Below are positions 44,801 to 59,800 of a stretch of 64,000 nucleotides of DNA, piece after piece. A program made the translations under genes and the position numbers. How positions within the stretch are numbered: position 1 is the stretch's first letter; every line of letters begins with the position of its first letter. Where the stretch lies: contig NC_066848.1 of NCBI RefSeq assembly GCF_001640805.2, positions 10,888,396 through 10,952,395 on the forward strand, written 5' to 3'. The notes beneath the pieces were generated by a model. That model had not been told where the DNA came from. It saw only the letters and a program-made list of their open reading frames with translations, and did not search any database. Source of the stretch: Lates calcarifer (Eukaryota > Chordata > Actinopteri > Centropomidae).

Positions 44801-47800
44801 GACAAGAGAGTTACGAGCTGAAAGCCCTGGAAAAACCAAGTAAGTGGTCCTGTCATACGGTTTTTGTTTCTGTCAAAAAGCTTCACAGGTTCCACAACAT
44901 TTATGAATTCACTCCTCAAGATAGAAAATTGACTCCACACTTTTCAGTGTATTATATTAAGACGCTGTTTAAGTGAGATGAATAAAATATAATGAGAATA
45001 TATGTTTCACCATAAACTGCCACGGTCATTTGGTCCTGATGGACAGTGTTGCCAGCTGAAGCCTGGACAGTGACACGGTGACTTCCCTCCTTGGGGAAAG
45101 TGAAGGACATCGCTCCATCCAGGGTCACAACAGGCTAAAAGGCAGAGACAGAGAGAGATGTACTGTGACTTATGAATCTGTCACGTCACTCAGTAAACAG
45201 GCAGTGTTGTAGAGAAAACAAAACTTAGGCTTACCTCTGTCTTGTTATCAAACCACCAGTAATAGATGACTGTTCCCACATTGCTGGGGCGTAACACTGT
45301 GGTGAGATTCACTGCTTTGTTCTTGACGACCACTGAGGGAGCTGAGAGCAGGACCTGTTCAAGTTGACCTTTAGAGAGAGAACACCAGAAATTCACACCT
45401 TTTGTTAAAATAAATATTGCTAAATATTCTGTCTCTTTGATGCTCAAACTTCCAACAGAGGCCGTGTATTTAGCCATATTTTGGCACAACAGTGACTGTC
45501 TGGAACACAGTGAAGCACACAGATAGACAGCAGCAAAGTTGTTGTTGTTTGACAAGTGTCTGATAGTTTGAGGCTTTTTCAGTTGCCATGAAAATGTCAC
45601 CATTGGAAGCCATTATAATGAGCTGAATCCAAGCTGACCGCTACTGTTCTTCTCTGCCAATGAGGAAACAACATGCGTCTTTTATGCCTACACAGGGTGA
45701 GTGACATTTGAATGGAGTCTCTGTTTAATGAGGCAATTTGAAGTTACAGAAGAGTCGTGAGCGCATTTACCCAAGTGTTGCGTATTACTTTTTCTTTCCA
45801 ACAGCCAACAAGTTGAAGTATTTTGACCTATTTGAAGGCTTTGAATCTCACAGTCTATTATTAACTGTGATAAAAGATGAAGACCGCTTATGATGTAGTC
45901 ACTTTATGATATTAACCAAAATACAGTTAGTTTCTAACAAGTTCAGATTCTTATGCAGCAGATAATAAGCACTGTCACACCAGTTAATCACCACTTATAC
46001 AGATAATCACAAACCCTTTTATTTCTAAAACCACACTTGGGGCAAATTAGTATTAAAAAAGTGATCAAAATAATACTGACAATAACTCATGTATTTTAGA
46101 GGGAAGAAAAGCTCATCGCATATTTGTACGTAAAAAAAATCTTTGATCATACAATTTGTAGCAGCAGGTTTTAAGTGACGCTTTTTTCCACTCACAGGAG
46201 ACGTGGAGGTAGAGTATCACCCTGTCAAAGCCCAGACTGTTGCTTGCTGTAGCAGAAACTTGGTAGATGCCAACTTTACTGTACATATGCTTGACCCCGT
46301 CATCGATGGAGCTTATGTTAACATATGATATGGCGGTCCCGTCGCCAAAGTCCACTGTTATACTCGTCGTGGAGCCAAGACCCTTCAAAAACAAAACAAA
46401 ATACTGTCACTCATGCTGTAGCTGCAATTGTTTGTCAGTGCCCCTCACTGACACATAACAGAGTGCATTTTCCATAATATCTACAAGAACGAGGTCAAGT
46501 GGTAAATCATGTCAGTGCATATTTATTTGATATGCTGGTGCCCAAGCCTCCTGCTACGTCTGGCAGCATCTCGATATACAGATAGCACACTAGACAAAGC
46601 ATGCAGCCTGGTACACACTACTGTTGCTTTAAGTGAAGGCTGTACCTCTTCCAGAAAGACCAAGAAGGTGACATTCCTTCCTACTGTTGCCACTAGTGTG
46701 CCCTCACTGGTGAAGAGCTGGAGGCCCCTGGGGGCCTGACTGGGACACTTTTGCCGCCTTGGGCTGTACTTCAACAGAACTCCATCAGTGCAGTTGTTAG
46801 ACAAAGCCTTGCGATATCTGGAATTCATTAAAGACCACAAAATGACAAAGAGGAGCACGACATGAATGAACAGACTACTGTATGTGTAACAATACAACAG
46901 ATGCACACACAGGAAGACATTTATATGTGTGCATGTTGTCATTTTTCAGCTGCTTAGCATCCATTCGTGGATAGTGTGTAGTACACAAACAACCCTTTTA
47001 ACACAGAGAATAGCAGGTTTTCAAGAGAGTTGAGCTTAAATGTAACCAAAGGCAACTGTGCAACCACTACTCCCTTTTCTCATGTCAATACAAATGAATC
47101 AGGTGTACCCTGTGGTGTTGAGGAAGCTCTCCCCCGTGATGCAGTCTCTAGATGTTGCTGAAGGAATGAACCAGAAAGCCGGAGTGCAGCTCCCGTCAAC
47201 CTGCCTTTCAAACCCGTAGTCACTGTTTCAGTTGGAATAACAAGAACAAAAAACAGATACATGGGGGTGTTATCAAGATTAATTTATCATTTATTTAAAA
47301 TATCAAATATAATTACTGAGCTCAAACAGAATCACAGCAGCCCAGAGTTTTTGAGATTTGATGTTTTATGTATCAAACTTCTGAAGCAGAAAGAGAATTG
47401 TTCGTGTTTACACACACTATAATTATACCTTGGCAAAGTCAGAGGGATCTGTCATGTGTCTTTCATCATGCTCAGCGTAAGTCTCAGAAGCCAAAGTTGG
47501 AATGTTTAATGAGTCTTTTAGTAGTAAAGCTGTGTTACGCTTGTAATATACAGGTCAGTGTTGATCAATTAGCACAACAACAGAAAGATAAAAGAAAAGT
47601 ATGAGACAGAGTGAAGTGATGTAGAAGAAGTTCTGACTTGAAGTGATACTTGTGAGACATAAAGAAGTAGCCTATAATAGAGTGTAGAGTGAACCATTAG
47701 TGCTAGTTATTATGCAAACTCATTCAGGTGCACTTGATATAAGTAGAGAGATGCAGTAGCATACTCCTATCGCATAGTTGACCAGTGACTGCTGAGCAAT

Positions 47801-50800
47801 TATGCAATATTATCTGTAATCTTTAAACGGTGTCAACATGATCATTACTGTTTCACATATTCTGCTTTCTAAATATAACAAGAGGTGTTGCTAGTAAATT
47901 ACAAGACTTAATGAGACTGGGCTAATTCAAGTTGAACCAGTATTAGTCTTATTATTTAATAGCCACGTCTCATATATCAAAATGAGAAGATGTTGTTATT
48001 AATACTGGGATATTCATTACACCTGTAATCTTATAATAAGATGACTAATTGTTACCCATCCCCAAGAGTTAAAACATGTTTTGTAAATGGTGGAGACAAA
48101 CTTATTTCCTAAGTTGACAAAAATATAACAGAAATAAGAATAACAAGTGGTGAATTATAAAATATGTCTCCTCACTCCTCTTGTTGTGCCTTAGGTTTGC
48201 TTCACAGTCTCTGCCTCTGGAGATTGATAAAATGTTGTGCATTGGATTTAATGAAGTGAAAAGAGTAGCTGCAAAGCAGGGAACTCACCACTCAAAATCT
48301 GCATCTGTGCACGGGCAAGAGTCTGACATCTGGGAAATATACTGATCTCTGGCCTTGACACATCGAACGTTTGCTTTCAGTTTTTGGAAGATTCTCTTCA
48401 TTCCCATGATGCACACTTCCCCCTGTGATGAATAATGCATCATAAATATTTCAGAGCCCCCCCCCTTTTTACCATATTGCTTTTATTGTGTGACTGAATC
48501 AAAGAGATTCACTTGAGTTTAATCAATGACTGAATGTTCATCCTATCAACAGTCAAGCAGCAGAGATCCTCTTACCTCACTGTGTAACTGCCATGTCAGA
48601 TAATCTTCAGATGTGCAGCGATGTTGAAAAACGGACCGGAAGTCGATTTTGACAAGTTGCCATTCGGAACGATGACTGAAATGACCAAATATTCTGAAAA
48701 GAAAACAAGGTCAAAAACATTTGGTATAAAGGGCTATGGGGATTTGAGAGGATTAAAAAAAAACTTGTCTGATAAACCTTGTAACTCCACTTTGGGTAAT
48801 CCTAATGCACTGACTTTAATCAATGTTCCTCTGCGGGTTGAGAAACTCCTCTACGTCTTGGACTTATGAAACCCTTTCAAAACCACATTAAATAAATTCA
48901 AGAATATTCATGTACACTTCTAAGTCTTCATCAGGGTGATATATAATTAACTAGTGCAGTAATTAACAAAATAGAAACACATCAGCCCTTTATGTTCCTT
49001 CACATCTTACGTCATTATAAGGGTGTCCTCTCCGGGCTCCCCCAGCACCCCATCAACATAGAGCGGAGAGGAGGTGAAGCTATATTTGTCCCAGTTTCTG
49101 CCCTCATCAAAACTCAGCCTGAGGGAGAGAACAATGGTTGGATCACAGACAGACCAGCCACAAATAGAGTTGAATTCAGTTAGAAAAGCCTCAGCAGGGA
49201 AGCAGTCTTACTTTTTGTTTTTGAAGATTGAGTATAGTCTCTAAAAAAGATGTGATGTATCCTTGGAGAGCCTTACCAAATGTGTCTAATTGGCAGAGGT
49301 GTGTGTCGGATGGCCACCAGAGATCCGCCTTGATTCAGGAAAAACACACTGTACTCCTCCTGAAAAACCTGCAGACAGGACTGGTCAGCTTCGCTTTAAA
49401 TCTCACCAGAGAAAAATTCAAGTCTACACAAAGCATGCAACATAAGGAACATGCATACTTACACCTACACACTCAAGTAGAGAGAAACCACAACTGTTCT
49501 TTACACAAGAGTCTCAGTTGTGCGAATAAACAAAAGCATCGAGCAAGCTTCGCTGTCTTTGTTGATATCTGGAGTGTTAAGCCGATGGCAAAAATCTGTA
49601 TGCTCCTTTTGGTTTATTTGTTTAACAGATCAGAGATGCACATGTCTCACACAAGGCTGAGTGTCAAACCTCAGTTCTTTATTTCTTTGTGACTACGACT
49701 GCGGCACCATGAACTGAAAGTTGGCATTAAATACCAGATTCCTAGTTTTGTTCTCTTATTCTTTGTTCAGATAACGTCTGACTAAAGTCATATTTTTTTC
49801 ATTTTGCTTTGTATTAAATTGCGAGGAAGTTTAAGGGAAAGACAACAGTTAGCACAGTAGTTTTCTCTGTGATCATGTTCAGCAAGGTAATGTATTGGTG
49901 AAGAAATGCAAGATATTGTGCAGGTACCAGTATCACAACATTTACACCCAGTGTTAGTGTTACAGTCATTGAACTGTACCTCTCTCCAGGTGTTTCCAGC
50001 GTCAGATGTGATGAAAATACTGACATTAGTAGTGGTCAGCTCAGGTCCAACCACACCTAAATACAAAAAGTAGAAAAGCATCCTCATTTTTTAAAGCACA
50101 TCACTTAAAAACAGGCAAATCAGTGTAGCTGCTTTTTCTGAAATTTGACTATTTATTCAAGATACAAGATAAATTGAAGTAACATGAAACAGATGTGCAG
50201 GAAAGATTGATTTCATTTCATTTTGTAAACTGCTGTCAGCTGAGAAAGACAGTGCTGGGAACAGAACCAAAGAAACAGATTTGATTGGAGGGATATAATC
50301 GAGGAGCAGTAGTAGGGCTCAGAGTAAACAACAGTATGGGTGTGCAAATCAAAGTGCAGATCAAATAATCGCCTCACCCGATGCTATTATGATTCCTGGA
50401 GCTGAGTCTTTGCTGACAATGTTTCCCGAGGTGTACGGATTCTCCGACACGTGAAGGTGCAGATGTAACGAGCAGAACGGCTGAGGAGCAGAAAGGAGAT
50501 TAGTTTGAGTCAGAATGTGAAAATGCAAGGTTCGATACAGACCTGGGTCACGTACAATATAAGCCATCATAAAAACTGTCATGAATTAATTGTGAAGCTA
50601 TCGCTATAGGTTATTTTTTTGTTAACCATGAATAAAGTGTTTGCTGAGGGTTATTAAATGTTATAAATACATTTTCTTTGAACATATTTAAAAATCTTAA
50701 AATGGAAAATGTGAAAGCAAGATCTGCAACAAGAATGTGAGCATGGAAAATGCCTCAGCATTTGTGGAAAACTAAATACATTAAAGAAGCAAAGTTTCAA

Positions 50801-53800
50801 AAAACAAACTGTTGGATAGATATTATTATAAACCACAAAGTCTTCATAGAACAAAACCGATAAAACATGATTTGTGCTTCAGTGCAGAACTATTGACTTA
50901 CTTATGTTGACTCAAATACCAAATATATCAAAATGTGTATTTTCTATTATTATGGTTGGTATTGTTACAGCTTCCTGAATCACTTTTTGGACAGTGGAAA
51001 ACCACTAAAGATCCAGATTTAAATCGACTTGGTAGATGCAATGGCAGAAACAGCATCCAGTGTATACACAGTAGATTAAAGGGCATGTTCGTGAGACCTT
51101 TTTTAGACTCTTTCATTTATGGCTCAGAATCTCCTGTGTGTGTGCGTAGGATTGTTTTCCATTTTATTTTACTCAGTTATGGACTGGGTGCTTTAGTTTG
51201 TGCTCCTTACATTTATTTTGATTTATTATCATTACTTTATTTTCTACTTCCTACACCATGTCTTTTAGTAATATCTCCTCCTGTGAGAATGAGATAATGT
51301 AAAGCTGTACTTGCTGCCATGTACCAAACATTTCCTTTGAAATAAAATACTTACATGCTCAAGAATGTTTTTAACTCAGATCAATCTTGCAATAATGAAT
51401 GGTAGCATAACTGTCTTTCTGACCTAATTTATTAGGTCACTAAAATTATTCCAGTGGTTATAATACAGTATGTTCAATGTATAATGCAGTATGATACAAT
51501 ATATTATGATAAAATCAGACATACTACCATTACCACTGCTACATATACAAATAATTTTAAAGTATTAATCTAATAAATTGCTACTTTTAGATTCACAAGG
51601 GAAAATTATGTGGAAATAACTTAAGTGTTGCTTTTAAAGTGTGTATAGTGTGATATAGACGAGTGGAGTTTGCCAAAATAGAAAAAAATGTGAGTGACAC
51701 AAACTTTGCACTGTCAGTGTTAAATTATTTAAAAGGTCTCTTCAGTTACTGACACATTCTGAGCCGTGTTGATGTGATACAAATTTATTTACAGCCTCTG
51801 ACCATGATAGATGGCGTGATTCAGTGTAGTATTTTTTCGAACAGGTGATGGAAATCCAAATAACCAAATCTATTGCTTGTCAGTGGCCCACTTACTTGCT
51901 CACAATAGACCTTGTTTCCCTGGAGATCGGTTGTTGGAGCCTGAAGAAGATGCCAGTCTCTCCCCTTGTTGTATGTGATATAAGTTTTCACTTGGTTCTC
52001 AACAACTTTATTTGACAGGAACACCCCTTTAATCCCAGCAACCTGTGAACATGAGAGACACAGAGCGGGTAGGGGGAAAAATAACAAAAAAGAGAGGAAG
52101 GAAAAAAATGTGCTAAATTATTCAAACTTAAGTAAAGCTGAAGGCCTAGTTCGGCAAGGAAGAGAAGTCTGAAAGTGATAGTTTTTCTGACAGGGAGCAC
52201 TATTTTGGACCATCTGTAGGACTCTGCAGAATCAAAACAACATATGGCGCAGCCCTGAGATATTTCTTCTTCTTTGTATTTATGTGCACAGAGATGGAGA
52301 CTCATACATGCAGCTCTCACTTGAGTTCCATTTGGAGAGCACAAATCTTTGTCACGGGGGGAATGACCGTCTTGCAGCGTCTGCCAGACGGTCACTGCAG
52401 CTAAATAGTTCTCAGCGTTCAATGTGTGCGGAGGTCAGTGAGCAGTGAGAGTAACCGCTGCTGATGGCTATCTGAGGTGTGTGTTTGTTAACAGTGTTAT
52501 GCTTTTACTGCTGGCTGCAGATGAGGATAATCTGGAGTGATGCATACATGGGCAGTCACTGCGACCTCACAGTACATCTGTCAACACAGATACAACGTGT
52601 TCAGGGCACAAGTTAAAGCTGCTATTTCGCCTGGACCGTGACTTTGGGCTGTAAGTGACACCAGTGTTTACTTGTGTATAGACATACATCACCTTAAGAC
52701 TGAACTTACTAATTTTTTTTTTTTTTTTTCACTTTGCCACAATAATGTCACATGGAAAAGATAATAAAAACAGCCAGGAAGCTACAATGAAAGAGACACT
52801 TAAATGCTGTGGAATAAAATGCAGTGTACCAACATCTGTTCCATTATGGCGAGGACATCCGAGACATCTGAGCGCAGGGTACATTTAAGGAAAACACTCA
52901 AAAAAAAAAGAAGAAGAACTCTAAGGGAAGTTTTAGGCTGTCTGTCAGATTCTGTTTTATTGTCTGAGAAAGCTCTCAAACCAGGAATTTAAATCTGTGT
53001 GGTGCTCTTAGCTACACGCAGTGAATGGGGTCTTATTGTTTGCATGTTCTCCCCATGTTACCTTCAGTGTCCTCTCAAGACATGATGTCAGGTAAACTGA
53101 AGACTCTATATTGTATGTGAATGGGAAATGTGATTTGCAGTCTGTACATGACCAATGCATCATGGGATTGGCTCAAGCCACCCTGAACAGGATAAGCAGG
53201 CATAAAAATTGTATACACATTGATGGATTAAGGTATGAGATAAAAATCAAAATATTTTTTTGACTGATTATTTAGTTAATCAATGTTTCACAACTCCAGG
53301 TGAGACACTGAGATAATCAGTTTGTAATGATTTAAAATGACAAATTCTCACAGCTGTGGAGCTGGAACCAGCAAGTGCATTTTTGCTTGAAAAATGGTTT
53401 TAAATGTTTACTAAATTATTCAAATTGTTCCTACTTTAATTTCTGTCATTTCAGCACTAATTAAATGTAAAATAAATCTAGTATGGGCAGAACTGGAACA
53501 CACAGAATATTTAGGCATGAGTGTATAATTACACAAAAAGTACAGAATTTTGCATGACAGAAAACAAATTTGCATGTGTGTATGATCGCACTAATTTATT
53601 GCACAAATTAGTTACTTGAACATGATGCATTGTCCTACAAACTGCAACAGTCACAAAACCAGGCCAGGGATTTGAGCTGTTCCAGCTCGACATGCCTGAA
53701 TAATCCAAATAACCTGAAAACATGCAAACAGATGACAGCATCACCCCAACAGCACTGTCGCTGCCTACCTCATACAGGTCTATCATGATGTTGCCCTCGG

Positions 53801-56800
53801 GTCCTTTGCTGCTCACAACATTCTCCAGCATGAGGGTGAAGAACAGGCCTCTGGACTCAGACATGTACAGGTTGTAAGAGTCATTCTGGTGCCAGTCCTG
53901 AATCGCTGCCACCACCTGGTTATCATCGGTGCTGATTATCTGCAAGTCCTACATATGGGGAATTCATGAGTAGATGTAACTGTGTGGATTAGACAACTAA
54001 CCAGCCATCAAGGTTTAGAGCTGATTTAAAAGAGCTCTCTCAACAAAAAAAGGGTGAATCTCCATAGTACAATAGTCGCCACAGAGCTTGAGCAGCAAGC
54101 TAGCGATTCGTCACTTCGTGACAGCATTCGGTCAGGATCAGCAGCGATTAGACCTCAGGCGTTTCACGCCATGCACTAAAAATGAGGACAGGCTCCATTT
54201 AATTTGACTGAATCCCATCTCCAGAGCCTGGGAAAAAAAGGATGTGTGTCCTTCTCAAGGAAATTTTGACAGTATACATGGTTGGATGGATGGATGGTTA
54301 GATTGATCGAAACAACACTGTGGGCACTAAATCTCTCCTGTTGTTATGACACAGTCTCTCAAACCTCTAAGACCCCCTGCTGTGCCTTTAGTAAATGGAA
54401 ATTAGTGCAGAACACTGTTTTGTGCAAATGCAAATAGACTTTCTGCTTCAAAAAGTTCCTGAATCAGTTTTTTAAGTAAATATCTCTTGATACAGACGGG
54501 AGGGCAACAGATTAAACAGGCGTGGGCCTTAAATAAACACAAGATCTAAAGATACAATTATGCAAAACTGAATCAATTTTCAAAGGGTAATAATGTGGGA
54601 AAAACAATTTAATGGAGTTGTCAGCGAGTATTATGACTAACTGGGAACAACCCTACTTAAAACCATTTGAAAAATCAACCCACAGTAAGTCATCATGGCA
54701 CCACAAAGTAGCCTGAAGGAACAAACAGAGTGTTTCACAGCAAAATTAATGCTGCACTTGTTCTGCTGCTTGTTGCTCTGCATGTGCTCAACACTAGCAC
54801 CCTCTCCAGCAGTCTTACCTTTGGCAGAGTATACTTGGGAAGCTTCATCGGGTAGAAAGAGTTTCTTTTATAGGACACATAATGGACAGACTGGCCACCT
54901 ATTGGCACCTAGAAAAGCAATATAGTGTGATTTGCAGTTCATCACATTTGAGGTGAATGCTCATAAACCTTGCTGTGTACACTGATTGCTAGCAGCATGT
55001 ATCAAACAATTTAAGCCACTATCAAAACTCTGGGTTTGTGGTAATTAGGGTGTTGTGCATTATGGCAGAGTGGAGCTCTAGCATAATACACAACACCGTG
55101 ATTTCAATTTCATGCCATCCTTTCCCAGGATAATGGCCCCTTTTAGTTAATGAAAAACATGACTGTACATTAAGATGCGATTGAATGCAGCGGTTTTACA
55201 GCTTTTAATTGTCTTTTAATGAAGCCAGACCTTGCAATAAAAACCCACCTGGATGAAAACGTATTCATCCTGAACCACCAGGGAATTAGGGATGATAAAT
55301 CCAGGGAAAGGCTTGCCCTTGTTTCCATCAGAGCAGTTCTGAAGTTTACAAGTTATGTACTGTGACCCTGTGGGTAAGCAAGAAACGAGTGCTAAAAATA
55401 TGACAAAGAGAGAAACAAACAACCTTCTGTAGACCACAATCAAGGTTTAGCATTGCTTATGCTGATGGTATTAAGTGAGCCACAGAGGCAAAATTTTGGA
55501 GGCCAATCCTTATTCTCACTAATAGATAAAGTAGAGAGAGCTGTCCCAGTCTGTTAGCGTCAGCCAAATGAGGCGGTCTCCCCAGGGACAGGGCATTAAC
55601 ACACGAGGCCTTATGGAAGTACCCCCCTCACTGCGCCGTGGCCAAGAAGAGAGCCAAGTCATAGCCTGGCCCTTGAAAAATGAATTAGCTTAATCACATG
55701 AAGAGTCTCCACATAGCCAGTTCAAATGAGGAAGGGAGTTTAAGTACGGACAGTGAAAAAAAAGAAAAAGGCAGTAATCTCTAAACCACTTTTTTGAGAT
55801 CAAGCTGTTACGACAAAGCAAGCAAAAATGTAATTTGATAAGATGTCTCATTTCAATAAGAGATAATATACATTAATACAGTGGAGGGATGTGATTTAAC
55901 TAGTAGTATGTTTTTTTACTCACGTCCATCAGAGACGCTGATCTCCAGGTGAATCATTCCTTGCTCTTTATCTAAACCCAGTCTGGACCTGTAACATCAT
56001 GACAAACATTAGCTTTCTATTTAAAATGTCTATTAATAGTGACATTGTGTACATCATAACATCCTTTACTACATTTAAGTCAGTGGTTCTCAACCTTCTT
56101 GGCTTGTGACCCCTTAAAATGAAACAATGCTTTTTTGTTGCCCCTCATCACAGCCTCTGGCCTGTTCAAAACATGAGCTTTACTTGTATGCATGAGTTGT
56201 AAGATTTTTTTTTTCTCAGATACTGTTTTGCCTTCTCAAATTGTTTCACTACAATATGAATTGTTGTATTTTATTTTTTAGAAGGCCTCTAAAAGCCTTT
56301 CCAGCTCAAGGAGATGGTTACACCAGCTCTTTGCAGGTTCAGATTTAGCTTAGTTATAAGTGTTTACAAAGTGAAAGATTTAAACATCACTAAATTAAAA
56401 ACTAGGTGGTAAATGGTAAATGGACTGTACTTATATAGCGCTTTTCTAGTCTTTTCGACCACTCAAAGTGCTTCACACTACAGATCACATTCACCAAAAA
56501 TCAAAATTGGGAAAAGTATTCACAGCTCACAGTAATAATTTTTCTTTTTCCATTATTATAAATCTAATATATGTGGTTTACATGAGAGTTTCATTTTGAA
56601 TTTGTAAGGGGACATGGGGTGTAAGGGATGCAGCTGGGATCTTTACTGTCCTCTCTGGAGCAATAATACAACAACCTTATCTATAAAAACTGGCCTGATG
56701 GACATTTGACCCGTGCTGCTCTTTATGGGTAAGGTGTACTTTGCCATTTCATTCACTTTAAATAGAGATTCTTCATGATAGTTGTTAAGTGCAGAGCGAC

Positions 56801-59800
56801 AGGAGTGACCACTTGTTGTATTAATAGCAGCTGTTGTGACAGAATATGGGTTTCTTCTCATTTTCCATACCGTGTCTGAACTATAATATAAAAAGCTCCC
56901 CGTCCTGCTTCCCTCAGCAGTCTGTAATTGCCTCAAAGCTCCATCTCTTTTAATGGACTTTCTGTCAAACACTTCATCCAATTCTATCAGTGAGCAGCAG
57001 CCGTTACTCTTAAATAAACCCCTGCAATGTTACACTGTCGTCTCCCATAACTAACACATACCACTGTGTCCGCCGAGGGTGAATGTTAACATGTTTTTGT
57101 AAATCATGTCTGTCAGATTTTGTTTTTTTTTTTATTTTTTAGATAAGATGAGCATTGCAGGATGTGTGGAATGGTGAATCTCTGATGTGTTTTTTTTTTT
57201 TTTGTCCCGACATGTTTTCTTTGATTTATTTCCTGGAAGACTAAATGGAGTTCTTACACATTTGAATATCAAAAATATCTCTTTCTGATTGATCATCTTC
57301 TAAGTCATGTCAATTTCATGATGCTGCTAAAGATATCTCAGACACCACTGCCCTTACTTAGCACATTGTCTCCAACAGTAATGGTAATAACAATCAGAAA
57401 TATACATACTTATATTAAAGATATGGTATATGTAGACAATATCCACCTCACATGTGAACAGGAGTTTACTAGAAAGATCTTTGAATGACAATGTTTGCAT
57501 GGACATCCCTGAGTTCGTGAGATGAAATCTTTATTTTTGAATTTATTTTGTCAAACAGGTTGCAGTGTAATCATGAAGCACAATGCTCTGTGCAAATATG
57601 ATAAGAAAGGCCTGTTACTGCTGGGCACAAAAATAAATTACGACCTAAATCACAACTACAGTGTAAAGCCTTATGTGAAGCAGAATTTAAGTTGGAGTCA
57701 GAGATCTCTGTGTGCACAGTTGAGCTTGGGTACATTACCATTAGCTACAGAGACAGGAGAGAAAAGGCTTTGTTTGTTATGTGATTTAGGTGAGACTGAC
57801 GATGAAGTACATTTTGTGCTTTATTGCTCATTATACAGTGATTTAAGGGCTACAATTTTGTGCATTTCTGATGAGTTCTGGCTGGGTGGATGATTATAAA
57901 AGCCTTGAATGTTTTTGTCACATATTTTATTTGTGGAGCTTGGGACAGCAGTTCTTTGTTTGCAATGTAATATCATATCTCAGAATTTATGCTCTTGTCT
58001 GACAAATGTTTCACTGCTGCAACTGTATTTTTGGAGTCCACGAGGGATAGAAATGTGCATGTGCATCATGACGCAATAAATAACATACCTAACTAAGCAC
58101 ACACCAATAGACACTCATTTATAGTCGCTGCTGTGGAATTATGTGATGCACACCTTTTTTTAAATGCAGATGTTTCAGCCATGAACTGTACACTAAACCC
58201 AAAGTCTACCACAGCTGTTTTGCTGTATAAATCAGAAGAAAAAAAAAAGCCACCACTGAAGAATGATTATTCTTCAACCTCATACATCCACATTCCTTTG
58301 AGGATAAAAATATCAGCCTCATTAAACAAGAGATAGTCTTTGTTTTTGTCTGATATCTCCTTAGTCCTCACCGCTTCCCTCAAGTAATTTTTATTCGCAC
58401 AAAAATTATTAACATGTTGACTCATTGTGTTTTCCCAGACCAACACAAAAACACACACATAGCCTATCTCTCCACTGTAGGTTGCTCCAACTTCCTTGAT
58501 TAATCCATGGTTATGTTTTTTAATTCTGTTGATAAGAGTGTGAAAAGGATTTCGCAGCCAACAACTATAAAAACCATTAGAAATTAAGGATTTATCCTGG
58601 GCCATAATCCCTGCACCAGCACCCAACCGCTAATAATGCTAAAACACTCAAAGAGACGCCCAGAAGCTCACTGCTACATTATCAGTCCTGATTCTGTGCA
58701 ATATACATCAGGAGTCATACAAAATAAATGAAAGACTGATGGATAATGTTTGGATATGATTCATTTTGATACACTGTGGTATCCCAACGCTACCTCACCA
58801 TGAGCAGACTGCCTTCACCAGATCAAATATTAATCTGCATCTGTAAACTAGAGGCTTAGTACATTACATAAAAAAACAAAAGAAAACATACATTATTTAT
58901 CCTTAAGAGCTCTGCCTCCCCATAAACCTAGCCTGGTTTGGAATGCAGTGATAAAAACAATGGGATTTAAATGTGTAATGATGTTTTCATTTACTCAAGT
59001 ACTGAACTTAAGCACAGTTATTATTTGGCATATTTGTCCTTTACTTGAGTAGTTCTATGCTACTTCGTACTTCTTCTTTGCTACATATCAGAGAAAATGA
59101 AAGTTCCTTTTATCACTACATTTATCTGATGACTATTTACTAGATACATTTCTAATTAAGATTTTACATTAAAAAAAAAACATGTGATAAGCTTATAAAA
59201 TACAACACAAAAGCCAATACAAAAAACAGTGTCTGATTGGGGACTCCTTGCACGTTACAGGCTTCAAATGTTAGCATTTCCTCTCTAAACCTCTCAAATT
59301 ATTTCATTTAAATAACTCAAAAGAACCACTGACTTTTTTTGCTTTCCTTTTTCATCAATCACCTCACGATCATACAGATTTATCTTGTGACCCATTATAG
59401 GGATCTAACCTCTAGGGATGCAGTGGACTAAACTACCGAACTATACACAAAGTAGTTAAAATGTTCCACCTCAACCAGCTACAACAGTAAAACGCTGTAT
59501 GATGCATTGATACTGATGAGTCAATAATGTTATATATCATCATTTCTAAGTCAGAGGGGTTAAGTACTTTTAATTATGATACTTTAAGTACATTTTGCTG
59601 ATAATACTTAAGTACCTTTGCTTCAATAAACTTTTAAATGCAGGCCTTTTACTAGTATTTTCACATTGTTGTATTGATACTAAGGATTGGAGTATTCCTT
59701 CCACCACTGACTGTAACTGACACGTTACCATTTAAAGAAAAAAACATTTCACCACATTTTTAAAATTGAAACTCTGCATGCCAGACTTGTTAACAGGTTC

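Noticed and set aside
45190..45603. 137-codon - strand ORF as one exon with its own start
   Set aside because: Only 45235-45368 matches SorCS; the rest is intron reading through the splice acceptor.
50935..51297. 120-codon + strand ORF in a sorcs1 intron, partly hydrophobic
   Set aside because: No known domain, AT-rich intron context, antisense to sorcs1, no supporting splice or poly(A) structure; consistent with chance.
51988..52422. 144-codon - strand ORF overlapping a sorcs1 exon in another frame
   Set aside because: It is out of frame with the exon and shows no domain; a shadow ORF.
56643..56981. 112-codon - strand ORF between two sorcs1 exons
   Set aside because: The flanking sorcs1 exons already join in phase and sequence, and the peptide has no SorCS or other recognisable features.
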